Part shown: positions 40,410-49,522 of the stretch, in pieces
Layout of the letters: every line of letters begins with the position of its first letter
Position numbering within the stretch: the stretch's first letter is position 1
Assembly (NCBI GenBank): GCA_963422565.1
Contig: OY730228.1
Span: 310,001-374,000 of the forward strand
Direction: 5' to 3'
DNA from: G963422565 sp963422565
Lineage (GTDB): Bacteria; Pseudomonadota; Alphaproteobacteria; MPNO01
DNA length: 64,000 nucleotides
The notes under the pieces: generated by a model
Databases searched by the model: none
Told to the model about the DNA's origin: nothing
What the model saw: only the letters and a program-made list of their open reading frames with translations
Made by a program: the position numbers and the translations under genes

Positions 40410-41047
40410 GTCGCGATCGGCTCGTCGAGGAGAACGGTATAGCGCTGCGGTTTGGGCTTGGAGGCATCCTCGGGATCTAAATAGCGGATCGAGCTCTTTC
40501 CCCTGAGCCGCCGGGGGAGGATCATCACCCGGTTGAAGCGTCCTGGCCGGTCTTCCGGCGCCCAGGCGAGAACCGGGTCGGGCCCTGCCTCGAACCAGGC
40601 GTCGAACGCGTCGATGCTCCTGGTCTCGCCATGGACGCGGACGTTGAAGCCGCCCTCGAGCAGGCAGCGGATACCGCCTCCCTGATGGGTGTGGGCATAG
40701 GCCGTGCCGCCCGGCGGCAGCGCCACCGTGTCGCAGCGCAGCAGATAATCCTCGGCATCGTCGAGATCCAACCCGGCTTCGAGCGTCGGGTTTCCGGGGG
40801 GCGGATCGTCCGCGGAGAACAGCTCGTATCGAAGGACGGTCGCGCCCCCGCCGCCCGCCGCCAGCGCCCCCGCCCGCGTCGTCAGCCATGCGGACTCGGG
40901 CACGAGCGCCGCCGCCGCACCTCCCGCGCGGCAGGTCGCAGCCCCGGCCGCGACGAAGCAGACCCGCGCCAGGACCCATTCGCCCAACGACAGGCCGGCA
41001 CCCGGCGCGAGGCGGTCGATCGTCAATCGGAGGATGTGGCTGGGCAT
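40406..41047 (-). CDS. Cupin-domain protein
   Basis: 213 residues. A single cupin core is visible in AYAHTHQGGGIRCLLEGGFNV (His-x-His metal ligands) with upstream hydrophobic strands. The protein resembles small-molecule-binding cupins but has no clear enzyme signature. I start at ATG 41047; a GTG 13 codons upstream is possible. Overlaps the TPP enzyme by 4 bp, so the two are co-translated and likely act on the same compound. Confidence 0.7.
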   Translation of the reverse strand: MPSHILRLTIDRLAPGAGLSLGEWVLARVCFVAAGAATCRAGGAAAALVPESAWLTTRAGALAAGGGGATVLRYELFSADDPPPGNPTLEAGLDLDDAEDYLLRCDTVALPPGGTAYAHTHQGGGIRCLLEGGFNVRVHGETRSIDAFDAWFEAGPDPVLAWAPEDRPGRFNRVMILPRRLRGKSSIRYLDPEDASKPKPQRYTVLLDEPIAT

Positions 41048-41116
41048 TTCCGGTTCGCAGGGGAAGGTTGGGGTGAAGCTAACCACAACCCTGCGGGGGA
41101 CGGCAACGTCTTGCGT

Positions 41117-41144
41117 TTGAATCGCCGCCGCCGCCGGCTATGAT
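41117..41144 (+). promoter_or_regulatory. Sigma-70-type promoter for prpDBC
   Basis: TTGAAT (41117-41122), a 16-bp spacer made of GCC repeats and TATGAT (41139-41144). It lies 15 bp upstream of the GTG at 41160, implying a very short leader, or use of the later GTG at 41181. No operator or sigma-54 site typical of PrpR control is apparent. Confidence 0.5.
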
Positions 41145-41159
41145 GCGCTGTCAATCGGC

Positions 41160-42689
41160 GTGAAATATCTGGAATTACCGGTGATAGATCATAGGGTTGA
41201 AGTCTATCCTTCAACGAAGACCTTGGCACGGCAGCATCAGCTCGCCTGGAAGATCGCGGCGGTCGCGAACGACCCGGTAGAAGTCGAACCGGCGGTTGCG
41301 GAGATGGTCGTCAACCGCTTGATCGATAATGCGGCCGTCGCCGTCGCCGCGCTGGAGCGTGCTCCCGTCGCCGCGGCGCGCGACCAGGCGTTGGCCCATC
41401 CCCGCGCAGGCGGCGCGGCCGTGTTCGGGATTTCCGACGGCGAACGCTTTTCCGCCGAATGGGCAGCCTGGGCCAACGGAACGGCGGTGCGCGAGCTCGA
41501 CTTCCACGACACGTTTCTCGCCGCCGACTACTCCCATCCCGGGGACAATATCCCCCCGATCCTCGCCGTCGCCCAACAGACCGGGCGCGACGGGACCGAC
41601 CTCGTGCGCGGGATCGCCGCCGGCTACGAGATCCAAATCGATCTGGCGAAGGGCATCTGCCTCCATGCGCACAAGATCGACCATATCGCGCATCTCGGGC
41701 CGTCCGCCGCCGCCGGCATCGGAGCGCTGCTGGATCTGCCGACCGAGACGATCTATCAAGCCGTTCAGCAGGCGCTTCACGTCACCGTCTCGACGCGCCA
41801 GTCCCGGAAGGGCGAGATTTCGAGCTGGAAGGCCTTCGCGCCGGCCCATGCCGGCAAGCTCTCGATCGAGGCGGTCGATCGGGCGATGCGCGGCGAGGGG
41901 GCGCCGTCGCCGATCTACGAGGGCGAGGACAGCGTGATCGCCCGGGTGCTCGACGGCCCGGATGCGCGCTATACCGTCCCGCTCCCGGCTCCGGGCGAGC
42001 CGAAGCGGGCGATCCTCGAATCCTATACCAAGGAACATTCGGCGGAATATCAGAGTCAGGCGATCATCGATCTGGCGTTCCGCCTGCGCGAGCGAATCCC
42101 CGATCCGGAGCGGGTGCGACGGATCACGCTGCATACCAGCCATCACACCCATCACGTGATCGGGACCGGGGCCGGCGACCCGCAGAAGATGGATCCGCAC
42201 GCGAGCCGGGAGACGCTCGACCACAGCATCATGTACATCCTGGCGGTCGCCCTGCAGGACGGCGAATGGCACCATCTGCGTTCCTATGCGCCCGAACGTG
42301 CGCGCCGCCCCGACACGGTCCGGCTGTGGCACAAGATTTCGACGGTCGAGGATCCGGCGTGGACGCGGCGCTACCACGACCCGGATCCGGCCCGCCGCGC
42401 CTTCGGCGGCCGCATCGAGGTGGAGCTCGAGACCGGGGAGACGGTCGCCGACGAGCTCACCGTCGCCAACGCCCATTCGTCCGGTGCGCGGCCCTTCGCG
42501 CGCGCAGACTATATACGTAAATTCAATATCTTGGCAGAGGGCGTTGTCGATGATAGAGAGCAGCGTCGGTTCCTCGATCTGGTGCAGGGTCTTCCCGATC
42601 TCGACGCCGGGGAGATCGGCGCCCTCAACGTGGCGGTCGATCCGTCCAGGCTGGCGGCGGCCGGCCCCCGCGGCAGGGGAATATTCTGA
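41160..42689 (+). CDS. prpD: 2-methylcitrate dehydratase (MmgE/PrpD family)
   Basis: 509 residues from GTG 41160; GTG 41181 would begin VIDHRVEVYPS, closer to the usual N-terminus. Dehydrates 2-methylcitrate to methylaconitate or directly forms 2-methylisocitrate in propionate catabolism. Landmarks: DFHDTFLAADYSHPGDNIPPILA (active-site Asp/His region), KIDHIAHLGPSAAAGIGALL, RQSRKGEISSWKAFAPAHAG and the C-terminal domain with TGETVADELTVANAHSSG. Its TGA shares a base with the prpB ATG (TGATG), so the genes are coupled. No acnD/prpF is present, as expected for PrpD-containing operons. The segment 42508-42560 is unusually A/T-rich. Confidence 0.92.
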   Translation: MKYLELPVIDHRVEVYPSTKTLARQHQLAWKIAAVANDPVEVEPAVAEMVVNRLIDNAAVAVAALERAPVAAARDQALAHPRAGGAAVFGISDGERFSAEWAAWANGTAVRELDFHDTFLAADYSHPGDNIPPILAVAQQTGRDGTDLVRGIAAGYEIQIDLAKGICLHAHKIDHIAHLGPSAAAGIGALLDLPTETIYQAVQQALHVTVSTRQSRKGEISSWKAFAPAHAGKLSIEAVDRAMRGEGAPSPIYEGEDSVIARVLDGPDARYTVPLPAPGEPKRAILESYTKEHSAEYQSQAIIDLAFRLRERIPDPERVRRITLHTSHHTHHVIGTGAGDPQKMDPHASRETLDHSIMYILAVALQDGEWHHLRSYAPERARRPDTVRLWHKISTVEDPAWTRRYHDPDPARRAFGGRIEVELETGETVADELTVANAHSSGARPFARADYIRKFNILAEGVVDDREQRRFLDLVQGLPDLDAGEIGALNVAVDPSRLAAAGPRGRGIF

Positions 42690-43582
42690 TGCTGTTCGCC
42701 AGGAAGACTCCCGCCGAGAAGCGCACGGCCTTCCGCACCGCTCTGTCCTCGGGGACGCTGCTCCAGATGCCGGGGGCGTTCTCGCCTCTGGTCGCGCTTC
42801 TGGTCCAGGAGCACGGCTTCGACGGCGTCTATATCTCCGGCGCGGCCCTGTCGGCCGATCTCGGGCTGCCCGACATCGCGCTCACGACGCTGTCCGAGGT
42901 GGCGCTGCGCGGCCGCCAGATCGCGCGCGCGACGGATTTGCCGACGCTGATCGACATCGACACCGGTTTCGGCGAGGCGATGAACGCCGCCCGGACGGTG
43001 CGCGAAATCGAAGACGCCGGGCTTGCGGGTTGTCATATCGAAGACCAGTCGAGCCCCAAGCGCTGCGGCCATCTGGACAACAAGACGCTGCTGCCGCCGG
43101 ACGAGATGGCCCGGAAGATCCGCGCCGCCGCCGATGCGAAGAGGGATCCCGACTTCCTTCTGATGGCGCGTACCGACGCCCGGGCGTCCGAGGGGATGGC
43201 GGCGGCGATCGACCGCGCGAAGGCCTATGTCGATGCCGGCGCGGATGCGATCTTTCCCGAGGCGCTCGGCACCCGCGCGGAGTACGAGACGTTCCGAAAG
43301 GCGATCGACGCACCGCTCCTCGCCAACCTGACGGAGTTCGGCAAGACGCCGCTGCTCACCAGGGACGAGCTTGCCGATCTCGGCTATAACATTTCGATCT
43401 ATCCGGTCACCGCTCTACGGCTCGCGATGTTCGGCGTCGAGCGGGGCTTCGAGGCTCTCGCCGAGGAGGGGACGCAATCGGGTCTCCTCGATCGCATGCA
43501 GACCCGCAAGCGGCTCTACGAGGTCATCCGATACGAAGACTATAATCGGTTCGACCGGACCCTCTTCGACTTCAAGCTGTAA
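42689..43582 (+). CDS. prpB: 2-methylisocitrate lyase
   Basis: 297 residues. Cleaves 2-methylisocitrate to pyruvate and succinate. The metal-binding IDIDTGFGEAMN is near residue 88, the catalytic loop SSPKRCGHLDNK near 124 has the active cysteine, and RTDARASEG and ANLTEFGKTPL follow. KRCGH separates it from the non-lyase paralogue at 37.9 kb. It sits between prpD and prpC as in standard prp operons. Confidence 0.94.
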   Translation: MLFARKTPAEKRTAFRTALSSGTLLQMPGAFSPLVALLVQEHGFDGVYISGAALSADLGLPDIALTTLSEVALRGRQIARATDLPTLIDIDTGFGEAMNAARTVREIEDAGLAGCHIEDQSSPKRCGHLDNKTLLPPDEMARKIRAAADAKRDPDFLLMARTDARASEGMAAAIDRAKAYVDAGADAIFPEALGTRAEYETFRKAIDAPLLANLTEFGKTPLLTRDELADLGYNISIYPVTALRLAMFGVERGFEALAEEGTQSGLLDRMQTRKRLYEVIRYEDYNRFDRTLFDFKL

Positions 43583-43614
43583 CGGAGGCAAGAGCCTCGA
43601 CGCGGGAGACAGCC

Positions 43615-44742
43615 ATGGCCGATTCGGATATTCGCAGGGGCCTCGCCGGCGTCGTCGTCGATACCACCGCGGTCTCGAAGGTCATGCCCGAGACCAACTC
43701 GCTGACCTATCGCGGCTATGCGGTCGAGGAGCTGTGCGCGCATTGCGGCTTCGAGGAGGTCGCCTATCTGTTGTGGAACGGCGAGCTTCCCGACGCCATC
43801 GCGCTCCAGGCCTTCAAGCGCGACGAGGCCGCGCGGCGCGAGATCTCCGACGACCATGTCGAGGTCATCGGGCGATTCCCCGCCGACGCCCATCCGATGG
43901 ACACGATCCGCACGGCGGTGAGCTTCCTCGGCACCCGGGAGACCGCCTGGGGCGGCGACTCGCGCGAGGCGGACGCCGCGCGGGCGCGCGATATGCTCGC
44001 CAAGATTCCGACCATGATCGCGACCGACTACCGGTTCCGCAAAGGGCTGGACCGGATCGCACCGCGCGGCGATCTCGGCATCTCCGAGAATTTCTTCCAC
44101 ATGTGCTTCGGCGAGCGGCCGCCGCAGGAGGCGATCGAGGCGTTCGACGCCTCGCTGATCCTCTATGCCGAGCACAGTTTCAACGCCTCCACGTTCACCG
44201 TCCGGGTGATCGCCTCCAGCCGATCGGACATCTATGCGGCGGTCTGCGGCGGTATCGGCTCGCTGAAGGGGCCGCTTCACGGCGGCGCCAACGAGGCGGT
44301 GATGAGGATGTTCCTGGAGATCGGCGATCCGGAAAGGGCCGAGGGCTGGATGCGCGACGCGATCGCGCAGAAGCGTCTGGTGATGGGGTTCGGCCACCGG
44401 GTCTACAAGTCGGGCGATTCGCGCGTGCCGACGATGCGCAAATGCCTCGAGAACCTCGCCGCGTGGAAAGGCGACGACCGCTGGGTGCGGATGGCCGACG
44501 GCCTGCAGCGCGTGATGATCGAGGAGAAGGGGATCCATCCCAATCTCGATTTCCCGGCCGGCCCCTCCTACTACATGATGGGCTTCGACATCGACATGTT
44601 CACGCCGATCTTCGTCATGAGTCGCATCACCGGCTGGGCCGCGCACTATATGGAGCAGAATGCCGACAACAGGCTGATCCGTCCGCTGAGCGCCTATGAC
44701 GGCGTCGCGCAGCGCGCGGTGAAACCGATCGCCGACCGCTGA
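43615..44742 (+). CDS. prpC: 2-methylcitrate synthase
   Basis: 375 residues. Condenses propionyl-CoA with oxaloacetate. Citrate-synthase fold residues: KGPLHGGANEAVM (His about 222), GFGHRVYKSGDSR (His about 261) and the later Asp in DFPAGPSYYMMG. The short length, location after prpB and NLDFPAGPSYYMMGF favour methylcitrate over citrate synthase. 32 bp downstream of prpB; third gene of the operon. No prpE (propionyl-CoA synthetase) is in the window. Confidence 0.94.
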   Translation: MADSDIRRGLAGVVVDTTAVSKVMPETNSLTYRGYAVEELCAHCGFEEVAYLLWNGELPDAIALQAFKRDEAARREISDDHVEVIGRFPADAHPMDTIRTAVSFLGTRETAWGGDSREADAARARDMLAKIPTMIATDYRFRKGLDRIAPRGDLGISENFFHMCFGERPPQEAIEAFDASLILYAEHSFNASTFTVRVIASSRSDIYAAVCGGIGSLKGPLHGGANEAVMRMFLEIGDPERAEGWMRDAIAQKRLVMGFGHRVYKSGDSRVPTMRKCLENLAAWKGDDRWVRMADGLQRVMIEEKGIHPNLDFPAGPSYYMMGFDIDMFTPIFVMSRITGWAAHYMEQNADNRLIRPLSAYDGVAQRAVKPIADR

Positions 44743-44763
44743 CGCGGGCGGGACGGCGCGGGA

Positions 44764-45669
44764 TCAGGCGGGAGTCCGTTCCGCCGCGCGCCGGGTTACG
44801 AACACGAGCGCGGCGATGATGAGCGCGCTTCCCGCGGCCGACCAGGCGTCCGGCAACTCGTCGAAGAGCAGGAAACCAAAGGCCGCGGCGATCGGGATGC
44901 GGAGGAAGTCCAGCGGAGCGACGGCGGTCACGTCGGCGGCCTCGTAGGCGCGGGTGAGCCAGCGTTGCCCGAAGCTGCCGAGCAGGCCGATCGCGGCCAG
45001 CCAACCGGACTGCGCCAGGCTCGGCGTCTGCCAGACGGCGATCGCAGGCCCGATCAGGAACAGCGTTCCCGACAGGAAGAAGTAGAACACGATCCGGTCC
45101 GGAGGCTCGGTCCTCGAGAGGCGCTTGAGCGCGATCATCGCTCCGGCGGCCAGGATCGCGCTGAGGAGCGCGACCGGCATCGCCGGGTCGATACCGGCCT
45201 GCGGTTTGACGACCATGATCACGCCGAAAAATCCGACGATCGTGGCCAGCGTTCGGTGGCGCCGGATTCTCTCGCCGAGGAACAGGGCAGAGAACAGGAT
45301 CAGCCAGAGCGGCGAGGTAAAGGAGAGCACCATCAGGTCCGACAACAGGAGGCGGTCGATGGCGAAGACCACCCCGACGAAGGCGCCGATGCCGAGGAGG
45401 GAGCGCAGGAAATGCAGGCCCGGGCGGCGGGTCGCCAGGCCGGACCAACCCTGCCGGACCAGCCAGGGCGCCAACACCAGCAGCGCTACCGAGGTCCGCA
45501 TCAACGCGACGACCACGAAGGGGAGCTCGCTCGCCATCTGCTTGATGATCGCGAACATGGCGGTGAGCGCCACGACCGCCAGCAGCATCCAGGCCGCGCC
45601 GCGCAAATTGTCGGGGCGGAGGCGTCGTGATCCCAGGGACCGGTCGGAGGCCGGCCTCGGTGGAGTCAC
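44764..45669 (-). CDS. EamA/DMT-family transporter
   Basis: 301 residues. Ten hydrophobic segments in two homologous EamA halves (for example LLAVVALTAMFAIIK and PIAAAFGFLLFDELPDAW) with the conserved APLDFLRIPIAA stretch. Such proteins export metabolites such as amino acids across the inner membrane; the cargo is unknown. The GTG start overlaps the preceding dehydrogenase gene by 4 bp, which suggests a linked function. Confidence 0.88.
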   Translation of the reverse strand: MTPPRPASDRSLGSRRLRPDNLRGAAWMLLAVVALTAMFAIIKQMASELPFVVVALMRTSVALLVLAPWLVRQGWSGLATRRPGLHFLRSLLGIGAFVGVVFAIDRLLLSDLMVLSFTSPLWLILFSALFLGERIRRHRTLATIVGFFGVIMVVKPQAGIDPAMPVALLSAILAAGAMIALKRLSRTEPPDRIVFYFFLSGTLFLIGPAIAVWQTPSLAQSGWLAAIGLLGSFGQRWLTRAYEAADVTAVAPLDFLRIPIAAAFGFLLFDELPDAWSAAGSALIIAALVFVTRRAAERTPA

Positions 45670-46562
45670 GCGATTTCGATGCCGGCGCAGCGTTCGAGCC
45701 AGCGGACGATCTCGGTGTGATCGCTACCCGGTTCGAGATTGTGCTCGGCCTGCGCCCAGATCTCTCGACTGACGGCGGCGAACGGGGCGGCGACCCTCGT
45801 CTCGTGCGCGAGCCCGAGCGCGATATCGAGGTCCTTGACCATCAGGGCCGTCGAGAAGCCCGAGTCGAACGCGCGGCTGAAAACGAACCGCGCCAGCTTG
45901 TTGCGCGTCGCATGGTTCATGCCGGTCGAGCCGTTGACGACATCGGCCATGACCTCGGCCCGGAGGCCGAACTTTCTGCCGACGAGGAAGGCTTCGGCGG
46001 CGATCAGCAAACCGGCCGCGCTGATCGTGTTGTTGAGCGATTTCAGCGCGTGGCCGCTTCCCGCCGGGCCGGTATGGACGATCCGGCGTCCCATCGCCTC
46101 GAGCAGGGGGCGGCAGCGTTCGATCGCGTCCGCATCGCCTCCGGCCATGATGGTGAGCGTGCCGGCGACCGCTCCGGCACGCCCCCCCGACACCGGGGCG
46201 TCGATCATCCCGATACCGCGCGTCCCGAGCTCGGCGGCGAGCGCCGCCGTCGCCGAGGGTTCTGAGGATCCCATGTCGATCAGCGTTCCGCCCCGGCGCA
46301 GCCCGTCGACGATTCCCCCCTGACCTAGCGCCGCGCGCGCGACATCCGCGCCGGTCGGAAGCATGGTGATCACGACATCTGCGCCCTCGGCCGCCTGGGC
46401 AGGGTTTCCGGCGGCGACGCCGCCGGTCGCATCGGCCGCGTCGCGCAGCCGTTCGGCGGCGGTGTCGTAGAGGCGAAGCCTGTGCCCCGCCTCGGCGAGG
46501 CGCCGCGACATCGGCGCGCCCATCGCGCCGAGACCGACGAAGCCCGTGACGAAGCCGTCCAT
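45666..46562 (-). CDS. HIBADH-type NAD(P)-dependent oxidoreductase
   Basis: 298 residues of the beta-hydroxyacid dehydrogenase family (3-hydroxyisobutyrate, tartronate semialdehyde and 6-phosphogluconate-like reductases). Rossmann GLGAMGAPM at 10-18, the substrate motif DAPVSGGRAGAVAGTLTIM and the catalytic lysine in HALKSLNNTISAAG near residue 170. Exact substrate not decidable. Overlaps the EamA exporter gene by 4 bp and follows alanine dehydrogenase with 73 bp between. Confidence 0.88.
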   Translation of the reverse strand: MDGFVTGFVGLGAMGAPMSRRLAEAGHRLRLYDTAAERLRDAADATGGVAAGNPAQAAEGADVVITMLPTGADVARAALGQGGIVDGLRRGGTLIDMGSSEPSATAALAAELGTRGIGMIDAPVSGGRAGAVAGTLTIMAGGDADAIERCRPLLEAMGRRIVHTGPAGSGHALKSLNNTISAAGLLIAAEAFLVGRKFGLRAEVMADVVNGSTGMNHATRNKLARFVFSRAFDSGFSTALMVKDLDIALGLAHETRVAAPFAAVSREIWAQAEHNLEPGSDHTEIVRWLERCAGIEIA

Positions 46563-46635
46563 CCGAATTCTCCGCGCGCGCGACCGCCCCCCGTCATCCT
46601 ATCCGACGGCGCGGATCCGATGAACGGCGCGGCGC

Positions 46636-47754
46636 TCAGGCGGAGAGCGCCTCCTCGGCGGGTACATGCCGCCGGTTCTGCGCGTCGGCGACGGCGGCGC
46701 AAGTGACCCGGCCCCGGTGGATGTTGAGCCCGGCGCACAGATGGCGGTCCAGCGTCATCGCATCCCGATGGCCGCGCTGCGCCAGGCGGACGATGAAGGG
46801 GAGGGTCGCGTTGTTGAGCGCAAAGGTCGAGGTACGGGCGACGGCGCCCGGCATGTTGGTCACGCAGTAATGCACCACGTCCTCGTGGAGGAATGTGGGC
46901 TCGGAATGGGTGGTCGGGCGGCTGGTCTCGCAGCACCCGCCCTGGTCGATCGCGACATCGACGATTACCGAGCCGCGCTTCATCCGGCGTACCATATCGC
47001 CGGTCACGAGCCTCGGCGCGGTGGCGCCGGGAAGCAGCACCGCGCCGATCACCAGATCCGCGTCCCGAACCTCGCGTTCGATATTGTCGGCCGTCGAATA
47101 GAGCGTCGTGATGACCGATTGGAACTGGAAATCGAGCTGGGCGAGGCGGTGGAGGGATTTGTCGATCACGGTGACCGACGCGCCGAGACCGTTGGCGACG
47201 AACACCGCGTTGGTCCCGACCACCCCGCCGCCGATCACCACCACCCTGCCCGGATGGACGCCCGGCACGCCGCCGAGCAGCAGCCCGCGCCCGCCGCCGG
47301 CGATCTCGAGACAGTTCGCCCCCGCCTGGACGGCCATCCGCCCGGCGACCTCGCTCATCGGCGCGAGCAGTGGAAGCCCGCCATGCGCGTCGGTGACGGT
47401 CTCGTAGGCGATGGCGATGCAGCCGGATTCGATCAGGGCGTCGGTGAGGGCAGGGTCCGGGGCGAGATGGAGATAGGCGAACAGGATCTGACCCTCGCGC
47501 AAGAGGCCGCATTCTCCCGGCTGCGGCTCCTTGACCTTGACGATCATCTCCGCGGCCGCGAACAGCTCGGCGGCGTCGGCGGCGATCCGCGCCCCGGCCG
47601 CGGCATATTCCGCGTCGTCGATGCCGATTCGGTGGGCGGCCCCGGTCTCGACGATCACCCCGTGACCGCGCCGGGTCAGCTCGCGCACCGAGCCGGGCGT
47701 CATGCCGACCCGGTTCTCCTCGGTCTTAATTTCCTTGGGCACACCGACTAACAT
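46636..47754 (-). CDS. ald: Alanine dehydrogenase
   Basis: 372 residues, standard length. Interconverts alanine and pyruvate plus ammonia with NAD. N-terminal VGVPKEIKTEENRVGMTP, substrate-binding lysine in MIVKVKEPQPGE, catalytic histidine in FAYLHLAPD, and the NAD motif VIGGGVVGTNAV. Could supply ammonium or pyruvate. It is divergent from the quinone oxidoreductase gene (89-bp gap). Confidence 0.94.
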   Translation of the reverse strand: MLVGVPKEIKTEENRVGMTPGSVRELTRRGHGVIVETGAAHRIGIDDAEYAAAGARIAADAAELFAAAEMIVKVKEPQPGECGLLREGQILFAYLHLAPDPALTDALIESGCIAIAYETVTDAHGGLPLLAPMSEVAGRMAVQAGANCLEIAGGGRGLLLGGVPGVHPGRVVVIGGGVVGTNAVFVANGLGASVTVIDKSLHRLAQLDFQFQSVITTLYSTADNIEREVRDADLVIGAVLLPGATAPRLVTGDMVRRMKRGSVIVDVAIDQGGCCETSRPTTHSEPTFLHEDVVHYCVTNMPGAVARTSTFALNNATLPFIVRLAQRGHRDAMTLDRHLCAGLNIHRGRVTCAAVADAQNRRHVPAEEALSA

Positions 47755-47843
47755 GGGGTCTTCCTCCTCGGCCTCGGCCCGGCGCCGCTGGGGCGGCTGT
47801 CAAGAAGTCCCGGATTCGTTGTCCGCGAAAAAGGAGAAGCTCG

Positions 47844-48824
47844 ATGCGCGCCATCATCGCCAGGGGAATCGGGACGCCCGAAGATCTGGTCGTCGCGGAC
47901 ATGCCGGATCCCGTGCCGGGACCCGGCGAGGTCGCGGTCGATATCGCGGCGGCCGCGGTCAACTTTCCCGACCTGCTCGTGATCGAAGGCAAGTATCAGA
48001 TCATCCCGCCGCATCCGTTCTGCCCCGGCAAGGAGGCGGCCGGGACCGTGGTCGGGCTCGGCGCCGGCGTCGACGATCTCGCCTGCGGCGACCGGGTCAT
48101 GGTTCAGGTGGAGTGGGGCGCGTTCTGCGAACGGATCGCGGTTCCGCGAGAGGCCTGCTTCCCGGTCCCCGACGCGGTGGGCCTCGACGAGGCGGCCGCG
48201 GTCGGGATCGCCTTCCAGACGGCGCATTTCGCACTGTCGGCGCGCGCCGCCGTTCGACCGGGCGAGCGCGTCCTTGTGACCGGGGCGACGGGCAGCGTCG
48301 GCATCGCGGCGATGCAGTTGGCCAAGGCGTTCGGCTGCACGGTGATCGCCGGCGTCACGACGATGGACAAGGCCGAAGTCGCCCGCGAGAACGGAGCCGA
48401 TCATGTGATCGACCTGTCGTGCGGCGATCTCGTCGAGACGATCCGCGCGCAGATCCGTCCGCTTGCCGGAACGGTCGACGTGGCGATCGAAACGCTTGGC
48501 GGCGCCGCGTTCGACGGCGCGATCCGCGCGCTCGAGTTCGGCGGGCGGCTGGTCGTCGTCGGATTCGCCGCCGGTCGCATCGCGACCCTGAAGACCAACT
48601 ACCTGCTGCTCAAGAATATCGCCGTGACCGGAGTGAACTGGGCGGCCTATCGGGACCGGGATCCGGGATGGGTCCAGCGTGTCCAGAGGGAAATCTTCGA
48701 CCTCCGCGTGGCCGGCAAGATTTCGATGCCGGTTCAGGCCCGCTTTCCGCTGGAAGACCATGTCGCGGCGTTTGACGTGATCCGCCGCCGTCAGGTGCGC
48801 GGAAAGGTCGTCCTGACGATGTGA
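47844..48824 (+). CDS. Zinc-independent NADPH:quinone oxidoreductase (MDR superfamily)
   Basis: 326 residues. GroES-like N-terminal domain and a Rossmann domain with LVTGATGSVGIAAMQLAKAFG near residue 147. The zinc ligands of alcohol dehydrogenases are absent. LLLKNIAVTGVNW and GKVVLTM are typical of the QOR group. Reduces quinones or enones with NADPH. Ends 5 bp before the convergent Sua5-like stop. Confidence 0.87.
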   Translation: MRAIIARGIGTPEDLVVADMPDPVPGPGEVAVDIAAAAVNFPDLLVIEGKYQIIPPHPFCPGKEAAGTVVGLGAGVDDLACGDRVMVQVEWGAFCERIAVPREACFPVPDAVGLDEAAAVGIAFQTAHFALSARAAVRPGERVLVTGATGSVGIAAMQLAKAFGCTVIAGVTTMDKAEVARENGADHVIDLSCGDLVETIRAQIRPLAGTVDVAIETLGGAAFDGAIRALEFGGRLVVVGFAAGRIATLKTNYLLLKNIAVTGVNWAAYRDRDPGWVQRVQREIFDLRVAGKISMPVQARFPLEDHVAAFDVIRRRQVRGKVVLTM

Positions 48825-48829
48825 AGGCT

Positions 48830-49522
48830 TCATCGCTCCGGCGGCAGCGCGATCCCCAGATGCCGTCCGAGGATGTCGTCGATGAGATCGAAGCAGGATC
48901 CGTAGCGGATCACGCGCAGCCGGTCGACATCGATCATCGTCGACGATTTCCCGTAGACGTTCCAGCGAGACAGGCCGTAATCGACGACGATGTCGGCCGC
49001 CGCGCGGATTTCCGGCTCGATGTCCTCGACCCGGAACTTGACCCCCTTCAGAGAAACGTTGGCCGACGACCCGATTACAAGGCGGTCATCGGCGAATGCG
49101 ATGCGCGCGAGCGTGTCGAGCAGCGAACCGGCGTTGAGGAGCATCGCGATCGTGCCCTCGTCGGTGGTCTGCGCCAGCACGTCGGGATCCAGCCGGGCAA
49201 GCGCCGAGTGGGAGAGCCGTGCCGGCGCCACCGTCCCCATCGGCAGGTCGCCCGCCTCGGTGACGACGGAGACGATCTCGCGCCTCCGCTCGCCGAGGAG
49301 ATGCAGGTCACGGTGCATCTCCGCGCAGCCGCACATCGCGTTGAGCTTCTCGGGCTTGCGGCGCTTGGCCTCGAAAATCTTCCGGATGGCCGCCGCCGCG
49401 ATCCCCAGAATCACATAGCCGACATCGGTCGGAACGATGCCGATGCCGCCGTCGACGAGCGTGTCGTAGACCCGCCTCGCGTCGGCCTCATGGTCGTCGA
49501 GTCTCACGGGGTCTTTCGCCAA
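48830..49522 (-). CDS. Sua5/YciO/YrdC-family protein
   Basis: 230 residues. The YrdC-fold signature is present: VPTDVGYVILG near the N-terminus, EAKRRKPEKLN (the K-x-R pair of L-threonylcarbamoyladenylate synthases) near residue 52, and VIGSSANVSLKG (S-x-N) near 150. Family members make threonylcarbamoyl-AMP for tRNA t6A37; YciO-like members are of unknown function. The final part RVIRYGSCFDLIDDIL has no Sua5 C-terminal domain. The start lies 19 bp inside the end of the TrmO gene, another t6A enzyme. Confidence 0.8.
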   Translation of the reverse strand: MAKDPVRLDDHEADARRVYDTLVDGGIGIVPTDVGYVILGIAAAAIRKIFEAKRRKPEKLNAMCGCAEMHRDLHLLGERRREIVSVVTEAGDLPMGTVAPARLSHSALARLDPDVLAQTTDEGTIAMLLNAGSLLDTLARIAFADDRLVIGSSANVSLKGVKFRVEDIEPEIRAAADIVVDYGLSRWNVYGKSSTMIDVDRLRVIRYGSCFDLIDDILGRHLGIALPPER

